From NCBI GenBank assembly GCA_033850885.1, contig JAWWPG010000014.1:35721-99720 (forward strand): DNA of 64,000 nt, read 5' to 3'. Shown one piece after another: positions 50,434-58,409 of this stretch. Positions within the stretch are counted from its first letter, which is position 1. Every line of letters begins with the position of its first letter. The translations under genes were made by a program, and so were the position numbers. Source of the DNA: JAWWPG01 sp033850885 (GTDB lineage Bacteria; Actinomycetota; Actinomycetes; Propionibacteriales; Nocardioidaceae). Under the pieces are notes generated by a model. That model saw nothing but the letters and a program-made list of their open reading frames with translations. It searched no databases and was not told where the DNA came from.

Positions 50434-53400
50434 ATGACGATGTCGATCCGGCGGATGACGTTGGGGTCCGGGTACCGGTATTTGATGTCGTCGGTGGCGC
50501 AGTCGGACGGCGCCGGGCTGCACACGTCAGCGTTGACCCGCTACTACGCCGAGACGGGTACCCCGCCAGGTCGGTTCCTTGGCGCCGGGCTGGCCGGTCT
50601 TGCCGACGGGGCCGGTGTTCCGGTCGGCGGTCGGGTCAGCGAGGAGCATTTGTTCCGGATGCTCGGCAAGCTCCAGGACCCGGTCACCGGGAACCCGCTG
50701 GGCAGCCCACCTCGGACCTTCGCACACACGAACCGGGGTCAGGCCACCGGCGGGATCCTCACCGGAAGCCTTGCCGGGATCCTCACCGAGCACTCCCGGG
50801 ACCGCTCGGAACGACTTGCACGCAGCAAGGCAGCGACGCAACCCGCGCAGTCGCGCTTGCCGCAGCCGGTGGCCGGGTTCGACCTAACCTTCAGCCCAAC
50901 GAAGTCGGTCAGCGTCGCTTGGGCACTCGCCGACCGCGAGACGCAGGCGACGATCTATGGGGCCCACCAGCGAGCGCTCGATTACGTGATCCGCTATGCG
51001 GAACGGCATGTGTTGAGCTCCCGATCCGGGCGGAACGGGGTCGTGCAGGAAGACATCCGCGGTGTGGTCGCGGCAGCGTTCGACCATTGGGACTCCAGGT
51101 CTGGTGATCCGCAGCTGCACACCCACGTCGTGATCATGAACCGTGCCTTATGCGACAGCGACGGGGTGTGGCGGGCGTTGGACTCACGGGGACTGTTCAA
51201 GGCCACCGTGGCGTTGTCGGCGATGTACAACGGTGTCCTGTCCGACTATTTGACCGCGGCCCTCGGGTACGGCTGGCAACCCCAGGGGCGGAAGCACTCC
51301 ACGACACCGAAGTGGGAGATCGCCGGTGTCCCCGCGGAGTTGCAGTCGGAGTTCTCCCAACGATCTATCGACATTGAGGACACCACGAACAGGTTGGTTG
51401 CCGAGTTCGCTACGGCACACGGCCGTCCACCCAGCAGCACGGAGGTGCTGCGGCTTCGGCAGCAGGCAACCTTGCAGACTCGCTCCGACAAACACGTCCA
51501 CCCCCTCAACGAGCTTATGAACCGGTGGCGGCAACGAGCCGCCGACCTGCTGGACACCGACCCCCAGTCGTGGGTGGCCACTCTTGGGGCACGAAACGAC
51601 CAGCCGCTGCTGCGGAGCACCGACGTCTCGAACGAGATGCTCAACGAGGTCGGTCGGGTCGCCGCCGACACGGTGGCAGGGAAACGGGCCACGTTCACTC
51701 GGTCGAACGTGTTCGCGGAAGTACTACGTCAGTTGCACGGGGTTCGGTTCGCTTCGGCAGACGACCGGATCCGAGTCGCCGAATCCACCACCACCCTCGC
51801 TCTGACGCACAGCCTGCTGGTCAGCCCACCCGACCTGATCCACACGTCGGCCGGGTTCCGACGCCTGGACGGCACCTCCCGGTTCCAGGCACGCGGCCAT
51901 GAGATCTACACCACCGAAGCCCTGCTGGACGCCGAAGCACGGCTCCTGGACGCCGGACGGCCCGATGCCGGTCCCCGGCTCCACCCGCAAACACTGGCCA
52001 GCCTCACCGACGCCGCTTACGACCAGGGTCGGCAGCTGTCAGGGGAGCAACTGCTCGCCGTCCAACAGATCGCCAGCTCGGGACGTGTCCTCGATGTCCT
52101 GGTGGGTCCGGCCGGGACCGGCAAGTCCACCACCATGGCCGGCCTCCGCACCGCCTGGGAGCACCAGCACGGCCCCGGCTCAGTGATTGGGTTGGCTCCA
52201 TCAGCCGCCGCGGCGAAGGTGCTCGCCGACCAGGTCGGGATCCCGACCGAGAACACCGCCAAATGGCTGCTCGAGAACACCCGCAACACCGAACGCCTCA
52301 CCCGGATCGACACCCTCCAAGCTGCGCTGCACCAGACACGCCTCATAGCACGCACCCACAGCCTGCACCGACAGATCGAAACCCTCCGCGCCGAGGTCCG
52401 CAGGTGGTGGCTACAACCGGGTCAGCTGGTGATCGTCGACGAAGCCTCCCTAGCCGGCACCTTCACCCTCGACACCCTCGTCGGGCAGGCCAGGACCGTG
52501 GACGCGAAAGTGGTCTTGGTCGGCGACTGGGCCCAGCTTTCCCCCGTCGAAGCCGGCGGGGCATTCCACATGCTCGTCCGCGACCGGCGCGAGGTGCCTC
52601 AGCTGAGCGATGTCCACCGGTTTACACAGCGGTGGGAACAACAAGCCTCGGTCGACCTGCGAATCGGAATCCCCACCGCCGTCGACACCTACCTGGAGTA
52701 TGGCCGGGTTACCGGCGGTGATCGCGACACCACGCTCGAACGGCTCTACCAAGCGTGGGCCAGCGACATCGCCGCCGGGAAGCGATCACTCATGATCGCC
52801 GGCGACAACAAGACTGTCCTGGCACTCAACCAACGCGCCCGGACCAACCGGGTCACCGCTGGCCAGGTGCAACCCCACGGAGTCCGGACCGAGTCCGGGG
52901 CCGTCATCGGGGTCGGGGACCTGGTCGTCACCCGGCAGAACAACCGCCGGCTCGGCACCGCGACCGGATGGGTAAAGAACGGCGACCAATGGGTCGTCAC
53001 TGCCACCAGCCCCGACGGCAGCATCACCGTCACCCGCCCCGGCCGCAAGGGGACCTCCCACAGGCCGGTCACACTGGCAGCCGACTATGTCCGCGACCAT
53101 GTCGACCTCGGATATGCCACAACCGCCCACGGCGCCCAAGGCCGCACCGTCGACACCGCTCACGCCTACATCACCGCCAGCACCCGCCGTGAAGTGCTGT
53201 ACGTCGCCGTCACCCGCGGCCGCTGCTCCAACCGGCTCTACGTCGACACCTGCTACGACCCCGACACCGACACCGCACACGGCCCCCCACCCGCCAGGGA
53301 AGCCGCCGATGTGCTCCGGCAAGTCCTCGCCACCCCCGGCGCCGACACGTCCGCAACCGAAGTCATGGCTTCGGCGTGGGCCGACCGGTACAGCATCAGC

Positions 53401-54123
53401 CAGCTCTGGGCCGAATACCAGACCCTCGCCGCGACAGCCCTCCGCGACCGGTATCACGACCTGATCACCACCAGATCCGGCCTCACCGCCCACCAGGCCG
53501 AGACCGTCCGCGGATCCGCATCGTACGGAGCGCTGGTCGCGGCCCTCGAGAATGCCCAGACATGCGGCCTCAACATCAACGCCATCCTCCCAACACTGGT
53601 GGCAGCGCGGACCCTCGCGGATGCTGATGACATCGCGGCCGTCCTACATCAGCGCGTCGACCGATGGATTCGCGCCACACGTGGCGGACACCAGCCAGGC
53701 CCCGATCGGATCGTCGGACTCCTCTCCAAGATCCACACATTTGCAGACCCGGACACGCAACGGGCCTTACAGGAGCGACAGACACTGATTGAGCAGCGGA
53801 CCCGCCAACTCTCCGAACAGGCGGTGCGCAGCCGCGAACAGTGGGTGACGCGACTCGGCACACCACCGGCAAACCCAGCGCGCCGAGAACTCTGGTACCG
53901 CCACGTCGACACCGTCGCCGCATACCGGGAACGCTGGAGCATCGCCGGCCAATACATCCTCGAGCAGGAGAAACCCAGCTCACCCGAGCAACATTCGCAA
54001 CGACAACTCTGTCAAACGGCGATCAAGGCCGCACTACGACTCCACCACCAGACCCCCCGACAGACTCGACGCCCAGAACAGAGCGCGCAACACCAGCCGA
54101 GCCGACGGCGACCAGACCTCTAA
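50434..54123 (+). CDS. MobF family relaxase/helicase (TraA-like)
   Basis: 1229 aa. The relaxase domain (about 1-310) has 'TRYYAETGTPPGRFLGAGLA', 'FDLTFSPTKSVSVAWALADR' and the metal-binding histidines in 'DPQLHTHVVIMNRALCDSDG' (His229, His231) with His218 upstream; N-terminal Tyr37/Tyr38 are candidate nucleophiles. The helicase module has Walker A 'VGPAGTGKSTTM' (about 557-568), Walker B 'LVIVDEASLAGTFTLDTL' and 'TAHGAQGRTVDTAHAYITAS' as the SF1 C-terminal motif. It nicks oriT and unwinds the transferred strand. ATG with GGGAG nine bases upstream. No partner coupling protein is found. Confidence 0.93.
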   Translation: MTMSIRRMTLGSGYRYLMSSVAQSDGAGLHTSALTRYYAETGTPPGRFLGAGLAGLADGAGVPVGGRVSEEHLFRMLGKLQDPVTGNPLGSPPRTFAHTNRGQATGGILTGSLAGILTEHSRDRSERLARSKAATQPAQSRLPQPVAGFDLTFSPTKSVSVAWALADRETQATIYGAHQRALDYVIRYAERHVLSSRSGRNGVVQEDIRGVVAAAFDHWDSRSGDPQLHTHVVIMNRALCDSDGVWRALDSRGLFKATVALSAMYNGVLSDYLTAALGYGWQPQGRKHSTTPKWEIAGVPAELQSEFSQRSIDIEDTTNRLVAEFATAHGRPPSSTEVLRLRQQATLQTRSDKHVHPLNELMNRWRQRAADLLDTDPQSWVATLGARNDQPLLRSTDVSNEMLNEVGRVAADTVAGKRATFTRSNVFAEVLRQLHGVRFASADDRIRVAESTTTLALTHSLLVSPPDLIHTSAGFRRLDGTSRFQARGHEIYTTEALLDAEARLLDAGRPDAGPRLHPQTLASLTDAAYDQGRQLSGEQLLAVQQIASSGRVLDVLVGPAGTGKSTTMAGLRTAWEHQHGPGSVIGLAPSAAAAKVLADQVGIPTENTAKWLLENTRNTERLTRIDTLQAALHQTRLIARTHSLHRQIETLRAEVRRWWLQPGQLVIVDEASLAGTFTLDTLVGQARTVDAKVVLVGDWAQLSPVEAGGAFHMLVRDRREVPQLSDVHRFTQRWEQQASVDLRIGIPTAVDTYLEYGRVTGGDRDTTLERLYQAWASDIAAGKRSLMIAGDNKTVLALNQRARTNRVTAGQVQPHGVRTESGAVIGVGDLVVTRQNNRRLGTATGWVKNGDQWVVTATSPDGSITVTRPGRKGTSHRPVTLAADYVRDHVDLGYATTAHGAQGRTVDTAHAYITASTRREVLYVAVTRGRCSNRLYVDTCYDPDTDTAHGPPPAREAADVLRQVLATPGADTSATEVMASAWADRYSISQLWAEYQTLAATALRDRYHDLITTRSGLTAHQAETVRGSASYGALVAALENAQTCGLNINAILPTLVAARTLADADDIAAVLHQRVDRWIRATRGGHQPGPDRIVGLLSKIHTFADPDTQRALQERQTLIEQRTRQLSEQAVRSREQWVTRLGTPPANPARRELWYRHVDTVAAYRERWSIAGQYILEQEKPSSPEQHSQRQLCQTAIKAALRLHHQTPRQTRRPEQSAQHQPSRRRPDL

Positions 54124-54217
54124 CGACAATCAGCAGCACCCACCGATCCAGATCCACCCGACCCCACACGGCCACGGCAGGTCACATCCAAGGAGCCACC
54201 GCCCTTGCCGTCGTCCC

Positions 54218-54634
54218 ATGGACGAAGGTCGGGATGGACCTCCGGTTTCTGCGGCGGAATCGGCGGCCGCGGGTCCGAGCTGCTCCCTGCGTGCTGAAAC
54301 CGCGTTGGATCGAGCCACCGCCGAGGCCGCGACCGTAATGATCAGGGCACATGTCTGCGGGAGGATAGGTGACAGCTGGCTCGCCTGGCTCATTGAACCG
54401 GGCTGGAATGATGTCGCTGGTGTCCGGCACCCGGCGCACGCGGCGTGTCCAGCTGCATGTTGGGTTCCATCACGTCTCGATGCAGGTGACGACCTGGAGT
54501 TCGCGTGCCCCTTTTGTCGACCCTGCCCGAATTCCGTCAACCAGGACTTCCGGACATTATCAAGTCCGTCCACAAGGCTGCAGCAATTTGCTGCAACCTG
54601 CTGCCTATCCCTCGCCTGTATTCAGTTGATGTGA
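54218..54634 (+). CDS. Possible Cys-rich small protein (uncertain)
   Basis: 138 codons, ATG 54218. It reads as a plausible protein in the first 110 residues: 'AEAATVMIRAHVCGRIGDSW', 'EPGWNDVAGVRHPAHAACPA' and 'DDLEFACPFCRPCPNS' carry many cysteines, as in a zinc-binding domain. There is no ribosome site and the last 20 codons overlap the sigma-type promoter at 54592-54620, so it may be a decayed or false gene. Confidence 0.25.
   Translation: MDEGRDGPPVSAAESAAAGPSCSLRAETALDRATAEAATVMIRAHVCGRIGDSWLAWLIEPGWNDVAGVRHPAHAACPAACWVPSRLDAGDDLEFACPFCRPCPNSVNQDFRTLSSPSTRLQQFAATCCLSLACIQLM
54592..54620 (+). promoter_or_regulatory. ECF-type promoter of the first TolB-like gene
   Basis: TGCAACCT (54592-54599), 13 bp, CGCCTGTA (54613-54620). 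The same two boxes with the same spacing occur upstream of the second TolB-like gene, and a related pair faces the sigma gene. The -35 box is one arm of the inverted repeat GGCTGCAG-N7-CTGCAACC. Confidence 0.7.
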
Positions 54635-54715
54635 CCGCGGGCTGCGGCGTTCCACTTCCTCCTCAACGCTCCATCCGGAAGGCACCTACACCGCTCGATC
54701 AGAAGGGAGGCACCT

Positions 54716-54808
54716 ATGCCATGCAAGTGGCCCCTCACGGGTCTAACGAGCTCCGGTTTGAGGCGTCCGCCGACCGCAAAGCGCAACTTCTCCAAGGAGG
54801 GCAAATGA
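54716..54808 (+). CDS. 30-residue upstream ORF coupled to the first TolB-like gene
   Basis: ATG 54716 follows GAAGGGAGG by six bases. The peptide begins MPCKWPLTGLTSSGLRRPPT and ends NFSKEGK. Its TGA overlaps the ATG of the next gene (ATGA). It lies between the ECF-type promoter and the TolB-like gene, so it may be a leader peptide that controls translation. No homologue is recognised. Confidence 0.5.
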   Translation: MPCKWPLTGLTSSGLRRPPTAKRNFSKEGK

Positions 54809-55788
54809 ACAAACGAACCATACTCGCGCTGCTGGCGACCTGTGCCGCGGCGGCTCTTCCGGCATTTACCGGGCTACCGGCGACGGCGAACCCGATCCAT
54901 CCGAACGGGCAGATCGCGTTCGGTCGCTACGACCCTACTCCCGACGACACGGTGCTCTTCAGAATCAACCCAGACGGGACGCACGAGCAGCAGGTACTTC
55001 CCTTCGCCCTTGAGGGCGCAAACTGGTCGCCGGACGGCACCCAACTAGCGGGCTCCGGCGGTCCAGACGGAAGCGCGGCGACCATCGTCGACGTAGATAC
55101 CGGAAGCTACCGCACGTTGCCGATGCCGGACCCAAGTCTGCTGACCTTCTGCTCCCTCTGGACGCCCAACGCCAAGCGAATGGCCTGCGACGGCTTCAGC
55201 GACAGCGACCCCAGCCGCAACGGCATCTACACGATCCGGACCTCCGACGGACAGGACCTGCAGAAGGTGGTGTCGAACCCGGACGGCGACGTCGCACCGA
55301 TCGCCTACTCACCGAACGGCAAGCGGCTCGCCTTCATTCGCCTTGACGCAGACGGCAACTCCGAGGGCCTCTTCGTCGTTCACAGCGACGGCACCCATCC
55401 GCGCCAGATCGCTCCCGCCGGCGTCACCTGCTGCGACGGTGGCTGGTCCCCGCACGGCAACGAGATCGTATTCTCCCGGCACCTGACGCCGGATGTGCAC
55501 AGCACGATATGGATTGTGCACGCCGACGGCACCGGGTTGCACGAAGTTCCGGCACACCCGGCTTACGGGTGCGGCGGACCAAACGCCGACCCAAACGCGG
55601 GTGGTTGCTTCGACCCGCGCTGGTCACCCGACGGTACGCAAATAGTCTTCGGCAACGGCGACGACGCGCTCGGCCGCAACATCTACACCGTCAGGCCGGA
55701 CGGCAGCGGACTCGTCCAGGTCACCCACGGCAACACGTCACAGTCCAACGAAGCGCCGGATTGGGGCAGCCACCCCCTCGCGCACTAG
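54805..55788 (+). CDS. Secreted TolB-like beta-propeller protein 1
   Basis: 327 aa from ATG 54805 with AAGGAGG upstream. Sec signal 'MNKRTILALLATCAAAALPA'. Repeated blades 'INPDGTHEQQV', 'ANWSPDGTQLAG', 'VHSDGTHPRQI', 'GWSPHGNEIVFSR', 'VHADGTGLHEV', 'RWSPDGTQIVFGN', 'VRPDGSGLVQVT' define a TolB/WD40-like (PD40) propeller. Four cysteines pair plausibly in 'TCCDG' and 'YGCGG...GGCFD'. No membrane anchor, so it is exported free. Function unknown; it belongs to the same regulon as the next two propellers. Confidence 0.88.
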   Translation: MNKRTILALLATCAAAALPAFTGLPATANPIHPNGQIAFGRYDPTPDDTVLFRINPDGTHEQQVLPFALEGANWSPDGTQLAGSGGPDGSAATIVDVDTGSYRTLPMPDPSLLTFCSLWTPNAKRMACDGFSDSDPSRNGIYTIRTSDGQDLQKVVSNPDGDVAPIAYSPNGKRLAFIRLDADGNSEGLFVVHSDGTHPRQIAPAGVTCCDGGWSPHGNEIVFSRHLTPDVHSTIWIVHADGTGLHEVPAHPAYGCGGPNADPNAGGCFDPRWSPDGTQIVFGNGDDALGRNIYTVRPDGSGLVQVTHGNTSQSNEAPDWGSHPLAH

Positions 55789-55935
55789 CCCGAGATTCGC
55801 TCTACACATGGTGCAGCCCATAATTCGCCCCGCGGGTTCGCGATCCGCACAACTGTCGGCCACGATCGAGGTCGTGGACCAGCACGAGAGCTGTTGGGTC
55901 GGCCCGGTGCCGCATTGGCGAGGATGGCCGTCCGC

Positions 55936-55957
55936 CTTGATGTGACCTTGATGTGAC
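55936..55957 (+). repeat. Two perfect 11-bp direct repeats
   Basis: CTTGATGTGAC twice in tandem (55936-55946, 55947-55957), in the space between two convergent gene ends. On the minus strand it reads GTCACATCAAG twice, a spacing seen in OmpR/PhoP-type binding sites, but no promoter is expected here. Confidence 0.6.
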
Positions 55958-56010
55958 AGGGCGCGGTCTTGTCGCTGTGTTGACTTGACGGAATCGCTCG
56001 CGTTCCGCTG

Positions 56011-56697
56011 CTACCGGACGAGCGTGAAGGGAGCTGCGGTCCAGGCGATGAACCGGGCGGTCTGCACGGGCGCTGGTTGGCCGCGGGTGTCGACGTAGTG
56101 CAGATGGAGCTGGTTGCCCGCGAGGTGGTAGGTGAAGATCCATCTGGTTGTGGGCCGCAGCGGTGTGACGACGATTCGATGATGCGGCGCTACCCGGGAG
56201 GTGAGGGTGTTGTTCACCTGAAGGGATGGGATCGGCCGTCCAGGGTTCCAGGTCTCGACGACCAGTGTGGTGCTGAACGTCAGTTGGACGACCCACCGTC
56301 GGGCCCTACCCAGAACCTTGTCGGTGGTCGCCCGTCCGGTCCCGGCGGCTTCGAGAGCCGAGCGGACGTCGCCGACAGGTACCGGCGATGTTTGCCACTC
56401 CCCGTTGAGCCCGGCGCTATGACCGGGAAGGATCGGGTTGGGCGGGGTCGGGATCTTTGTCGTCGGGTTCGGCTTGACGGGTTCCGGAGCGCCGCTCGGG
56501 TGGACCACGTCGCCCCAGTAGGCCGCGGACCCGGCGCTGACGAGCAGGAGACCGGCGAGCGCGACGCCTACGCCGCGTCTCCGTCGTTGACGCCGTCGGG
56601 CCGTCTCTACCACGCGCTCCAACGCAACGTCGACGTCCGGCTGGACCCGTTCCGCCGATCGGGGCAGCTCGTCGTGGAGCCGCTCGTCAAGCGCCAT
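56011..56697 (-). CDS. Probable anti-sigma factor (single-pass membrane protein)
   Basis: 228 aa from ATG 56697. A short cytoplasmic N-terminal part 'MALDERLHDELPRSAERVQP' and 'VDVALERVVETARRRQRRRR' precedes a membrane helix 'VGVALAGLLLVSAGSAAYWG' (about 51-70) and a 150-residue extracellular domain rich in beta strands. It overlaps the end of the sigma gene by 11 bp. Membrane topology and gene order point to an anti-sigma factor, though no zinc-finger motif (HxxxCxxC) is present. Confidence 0.72.
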   Translation of the reverse strand: MALDERLHDELPRSAERVQPDVDVALERVVETARRRQRRRRGVGVALAGLLLVSAGSAAYWGDVVHPSGAPEPVKPNPTTKIPTPPNPILPGHSAGLNGEWQTSPVPVGDVRSALEAAGTGRATTDKVLGRARRWVVQLTFSTTLVVETWNPGRPIPSLQVNNTLTSRVAPHHRIVVTPLRPTTRWIFTYHLAGNQLHLHYVDTRGQPAPVQTARFIAWTAAPFTLVR

Positions 56698-57226
56698 CAA
56701 GATCACCTCGCTCCTCGCCGAGCAAGGTTCGCAGCGCCATCCGCCCACGATGGAGATGAGACTTCACCGTGTTAGCCGAGCACTCCATAACCAGCGCGAT
56801 CTGGTCCACCGGTTGGTCCTCGTAGTAGTGCAGCACGATGGCGGTGCGCTGCCCGGCCGACAGCCTTCGGAGTGCTCCCTCGATATCCAAGGGGCACTCG
56901 CTGGGCTCGGGCACGAACGCGCTACGGCTCTCGAGCAGGGTACGAAGCCGCTCGCGCCGGGCATGTCGGGCGGCCAGCCGGATCGCGACCCGTCGTACCC
57001 AGGCATCCGGCCGGTCGTATGCCGACACATTCTTCCAGTGACGAAGCAGTTGAATGAAAGCCTCCTGGGTGAGCTCTTCGGCTCGGTCGGCGTCGCCGAC
57101 GACGAGACAGACCGTTCGCACGACCCTGGCGTACTCTCGCCGGAAGAACACCGAGTAGTCGGGCGACCTGTCCTCGAGCGCCCTCGATGCAGTCGCCTGC
57201 CCGGTCCCCGATGAACGGCTGGTCAT
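56687..57226 (-). CDS. ECF (SigE-type) RNA polymerase sigma factor
   Basis: 179 aa from ATG 57226. Region 2: 'RREYARVVRTVCLVVGDADR' and 'AEELTQEAFIQLLRHWKNVS', then 'PDAWVRRVAIRLAARHARRE'. Region 4: 'LRRLSAGQRTAIVLHYYEDQ' and 'VDQIALVMECSANTVKSHLH' with the HTH. It is transcribed divergently from the second TolB-like gene over a shared palindromic -35 region and is followed by the anti-sigma gene. It probably directs its own promoter and both propeller promoters. Confidence 0.9.
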   Translation of the reverse strand: MTSRSSGTGQATASRALEDRSPDYSVFFRREYARVVRTVCLVVGDADRAEELTQEAFIQLLRHWKNVSAYDRPDAWVRRVAIRLAARHARRERLRTLLESRSAFVPEPSECPLDIEGALRRLSAGQRTAIVLHYYEDQPVDQIALVMECSANTVKSHLHRGRMALRTLLGEERGDLDGA

Positions 57227-57288
57227 CGACGGACCCGAAATTGTCGTGACGCCGGCACCACGGCTCCTCGTTTCGCTCTTGTCTCGTA

Positions 57289-57317
57289 GACAGACCCGAC
57301 GGGTGGCGAAGGTTGCA
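57289..57317 (-). promoter_or_regulatory. Divergent ECF-type promoter facing the sigma gene
   Basis: On the minus strand TGCAACCT (57317-57310), 13 bp, GGTCTGTC (57296-57289). The CTGT core matches the plus-strand promoters at the same spacing. The transcript start would be about 60 bp upstream of the sigma ATG. Confidence 0.6.
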
Positions 57318-57326
57318 GCAGTATTC

Positions 57327-57355
57327 TGCAACCTTCGCGGCCTGTCCCGCCTGTA
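57327..57355 (+). promoter_or_regulatory. ECF-type promoter of the second and third TolB-like genes
   Basis: TGCAACCT (57327-57334), 13 bp, CGCCTGTA (57348-57355), matching 54592-54620. With the minus-strand site it forms the inverted repeat GGTTGCAG-CAGTATT-CTGCAACC at 57311-57333. Confidence 0.7.
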
Positions 57356-57419
57356 AATGGTCAAGAGACGGCCGAGCACGTGATGTGCGGGCCAACCATC
57401 GCCAGCACAAGGAGGACGC

Positions 57420-58394
57420 GTGCAATCACATCCTCGAAGACTTCTCGCCGCATCGTCTGCAGCAATGGTCGCGGCCCTGTCGTTGACCGGGTACGCCGCG
57501 ACGGCCGCAGTACCGACGAAGGCCGGACTGCCGAGTAGCCAGGTCAACGGCCGGATCGCATTTGCCACCGAGGGCGACCATTCACAGATCTACACGGTGA
57601 ACCCCGATGGCAGCGACCAACGACAGCTTACCCATGCCAGCAACGGCGTGCAGGTCGATGCGCCGGACTGGTCGCCGGACGGCAGCCAGATCGCCTACTC
57701 CAGCGACGCGTCCGGGTTCGGCGACGTCTGGGTGATGAACGCCAACGGTTCGAACCAGCGGGCAATAGCGCACACGGAGGGTTGGGACTACTACCAGCCC
57801 CGCTGGTCCCCCGACGGCTCTCAGTTCGCGGTTGTGCGATGCAACCGGCAGTTCGGCTTCTGCAACATCGACCTGATGAACAGTGATGGCACCGGTCGGC
57901 GCATCCTCGTCGGCTCCCATGTCGCCAACTTCGACCCCTCGTGGTCCCCGGACGGGCACGAGATCGTCTTCGCCAGCGACCGAGCCAACCTGGTGGCTGC
58001 GATCTGGGTGATCGACCTCGCGGACCATACGCTGCGCAGGTTGACCCGGCCGGCCCTCGAGGCTTGCTACCCGTCCTGGTCCCCGTTGGGCAACCGGATC
58101 CTCTTCACGGGTGGGTGCGGCCACGCCAACCCGCACAGCTATGTCATGAACCCGGACGGCACGCACGTCCGGCGGATCTCGCCCGAGCCGTCCAACAAGT
58201 CAGCGGCCTTCGGGTCCTACTCCCCCGACGGACGACACATCGTGCTCGTCAGTGATGTTCTCGTCGGGCTCGGCGCCGACCTCTTCACGATGAACGGCAA
58301 CGGCACCGGCATGACACCCATCGTCACCAACCACAGGCACGTCTTCTTCGCGGACTGGGGCACCCATCCCACGACCGACGCCGGCACATCCTGA
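57420..58394 (+). CDS. Secreted TolB-like beta-propeller protein 2
   Basis: 324 aa from GTG 57420 with AAGGAGG upstream. Sec signal 'LLAASSAAMVAALSLTGYAA'. Propeller blades: 'VNPDGSDQRQLT', 'DWSPDGSQIAYSSD', 'MNANGSNQRAI', 'RWSPDGSQFAVV', 'MNSDGTGRRI', 'SWSPDGHEIVFASD', 'SWSPLGNRILF', 'MNPDGTHVRRI', 'SYSPDGRHIVLVSD'. Six blades are likely. Cysteines in 'VVRCNRQFGFCNIDLMNSDG' and 'ALEACYPSW...GGCGH' may form disulfides. First gene of a pair with protein 3, 15 bp apart. Confidence 0.88.
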   Translation: MQSHPRRLLAASSAAMVAALSLTGYAATAAVPTKAGLPSSQVNGRIAFATEGDHSQIYTVNPDGSDQRQLTHASNGVQVDAPDWSPDGSQIAYSSDASGFGDVWVMNANGSNQRAIAHTEGWDYYQPRWSPDGSQFAVVRCNRQFGFCNIDLMNSDGTGRRILVGSHVANFDPSWSPDGHEIVFASDRANLVAAIWVIDLADHTLRRLTRPALEACYPSWSPLGNRILFTGGCGHANPHSYVMNPDGTHVRRISPEPSNKSAAFGSYSPDGRHIVLVSDVLVGLGADLFTMNGNGTGMTPIVTNHRHVFFADWGTHPTTDAGTS

Positions 58395-58409
58395 ACGGAG
58401 AACCGAACC

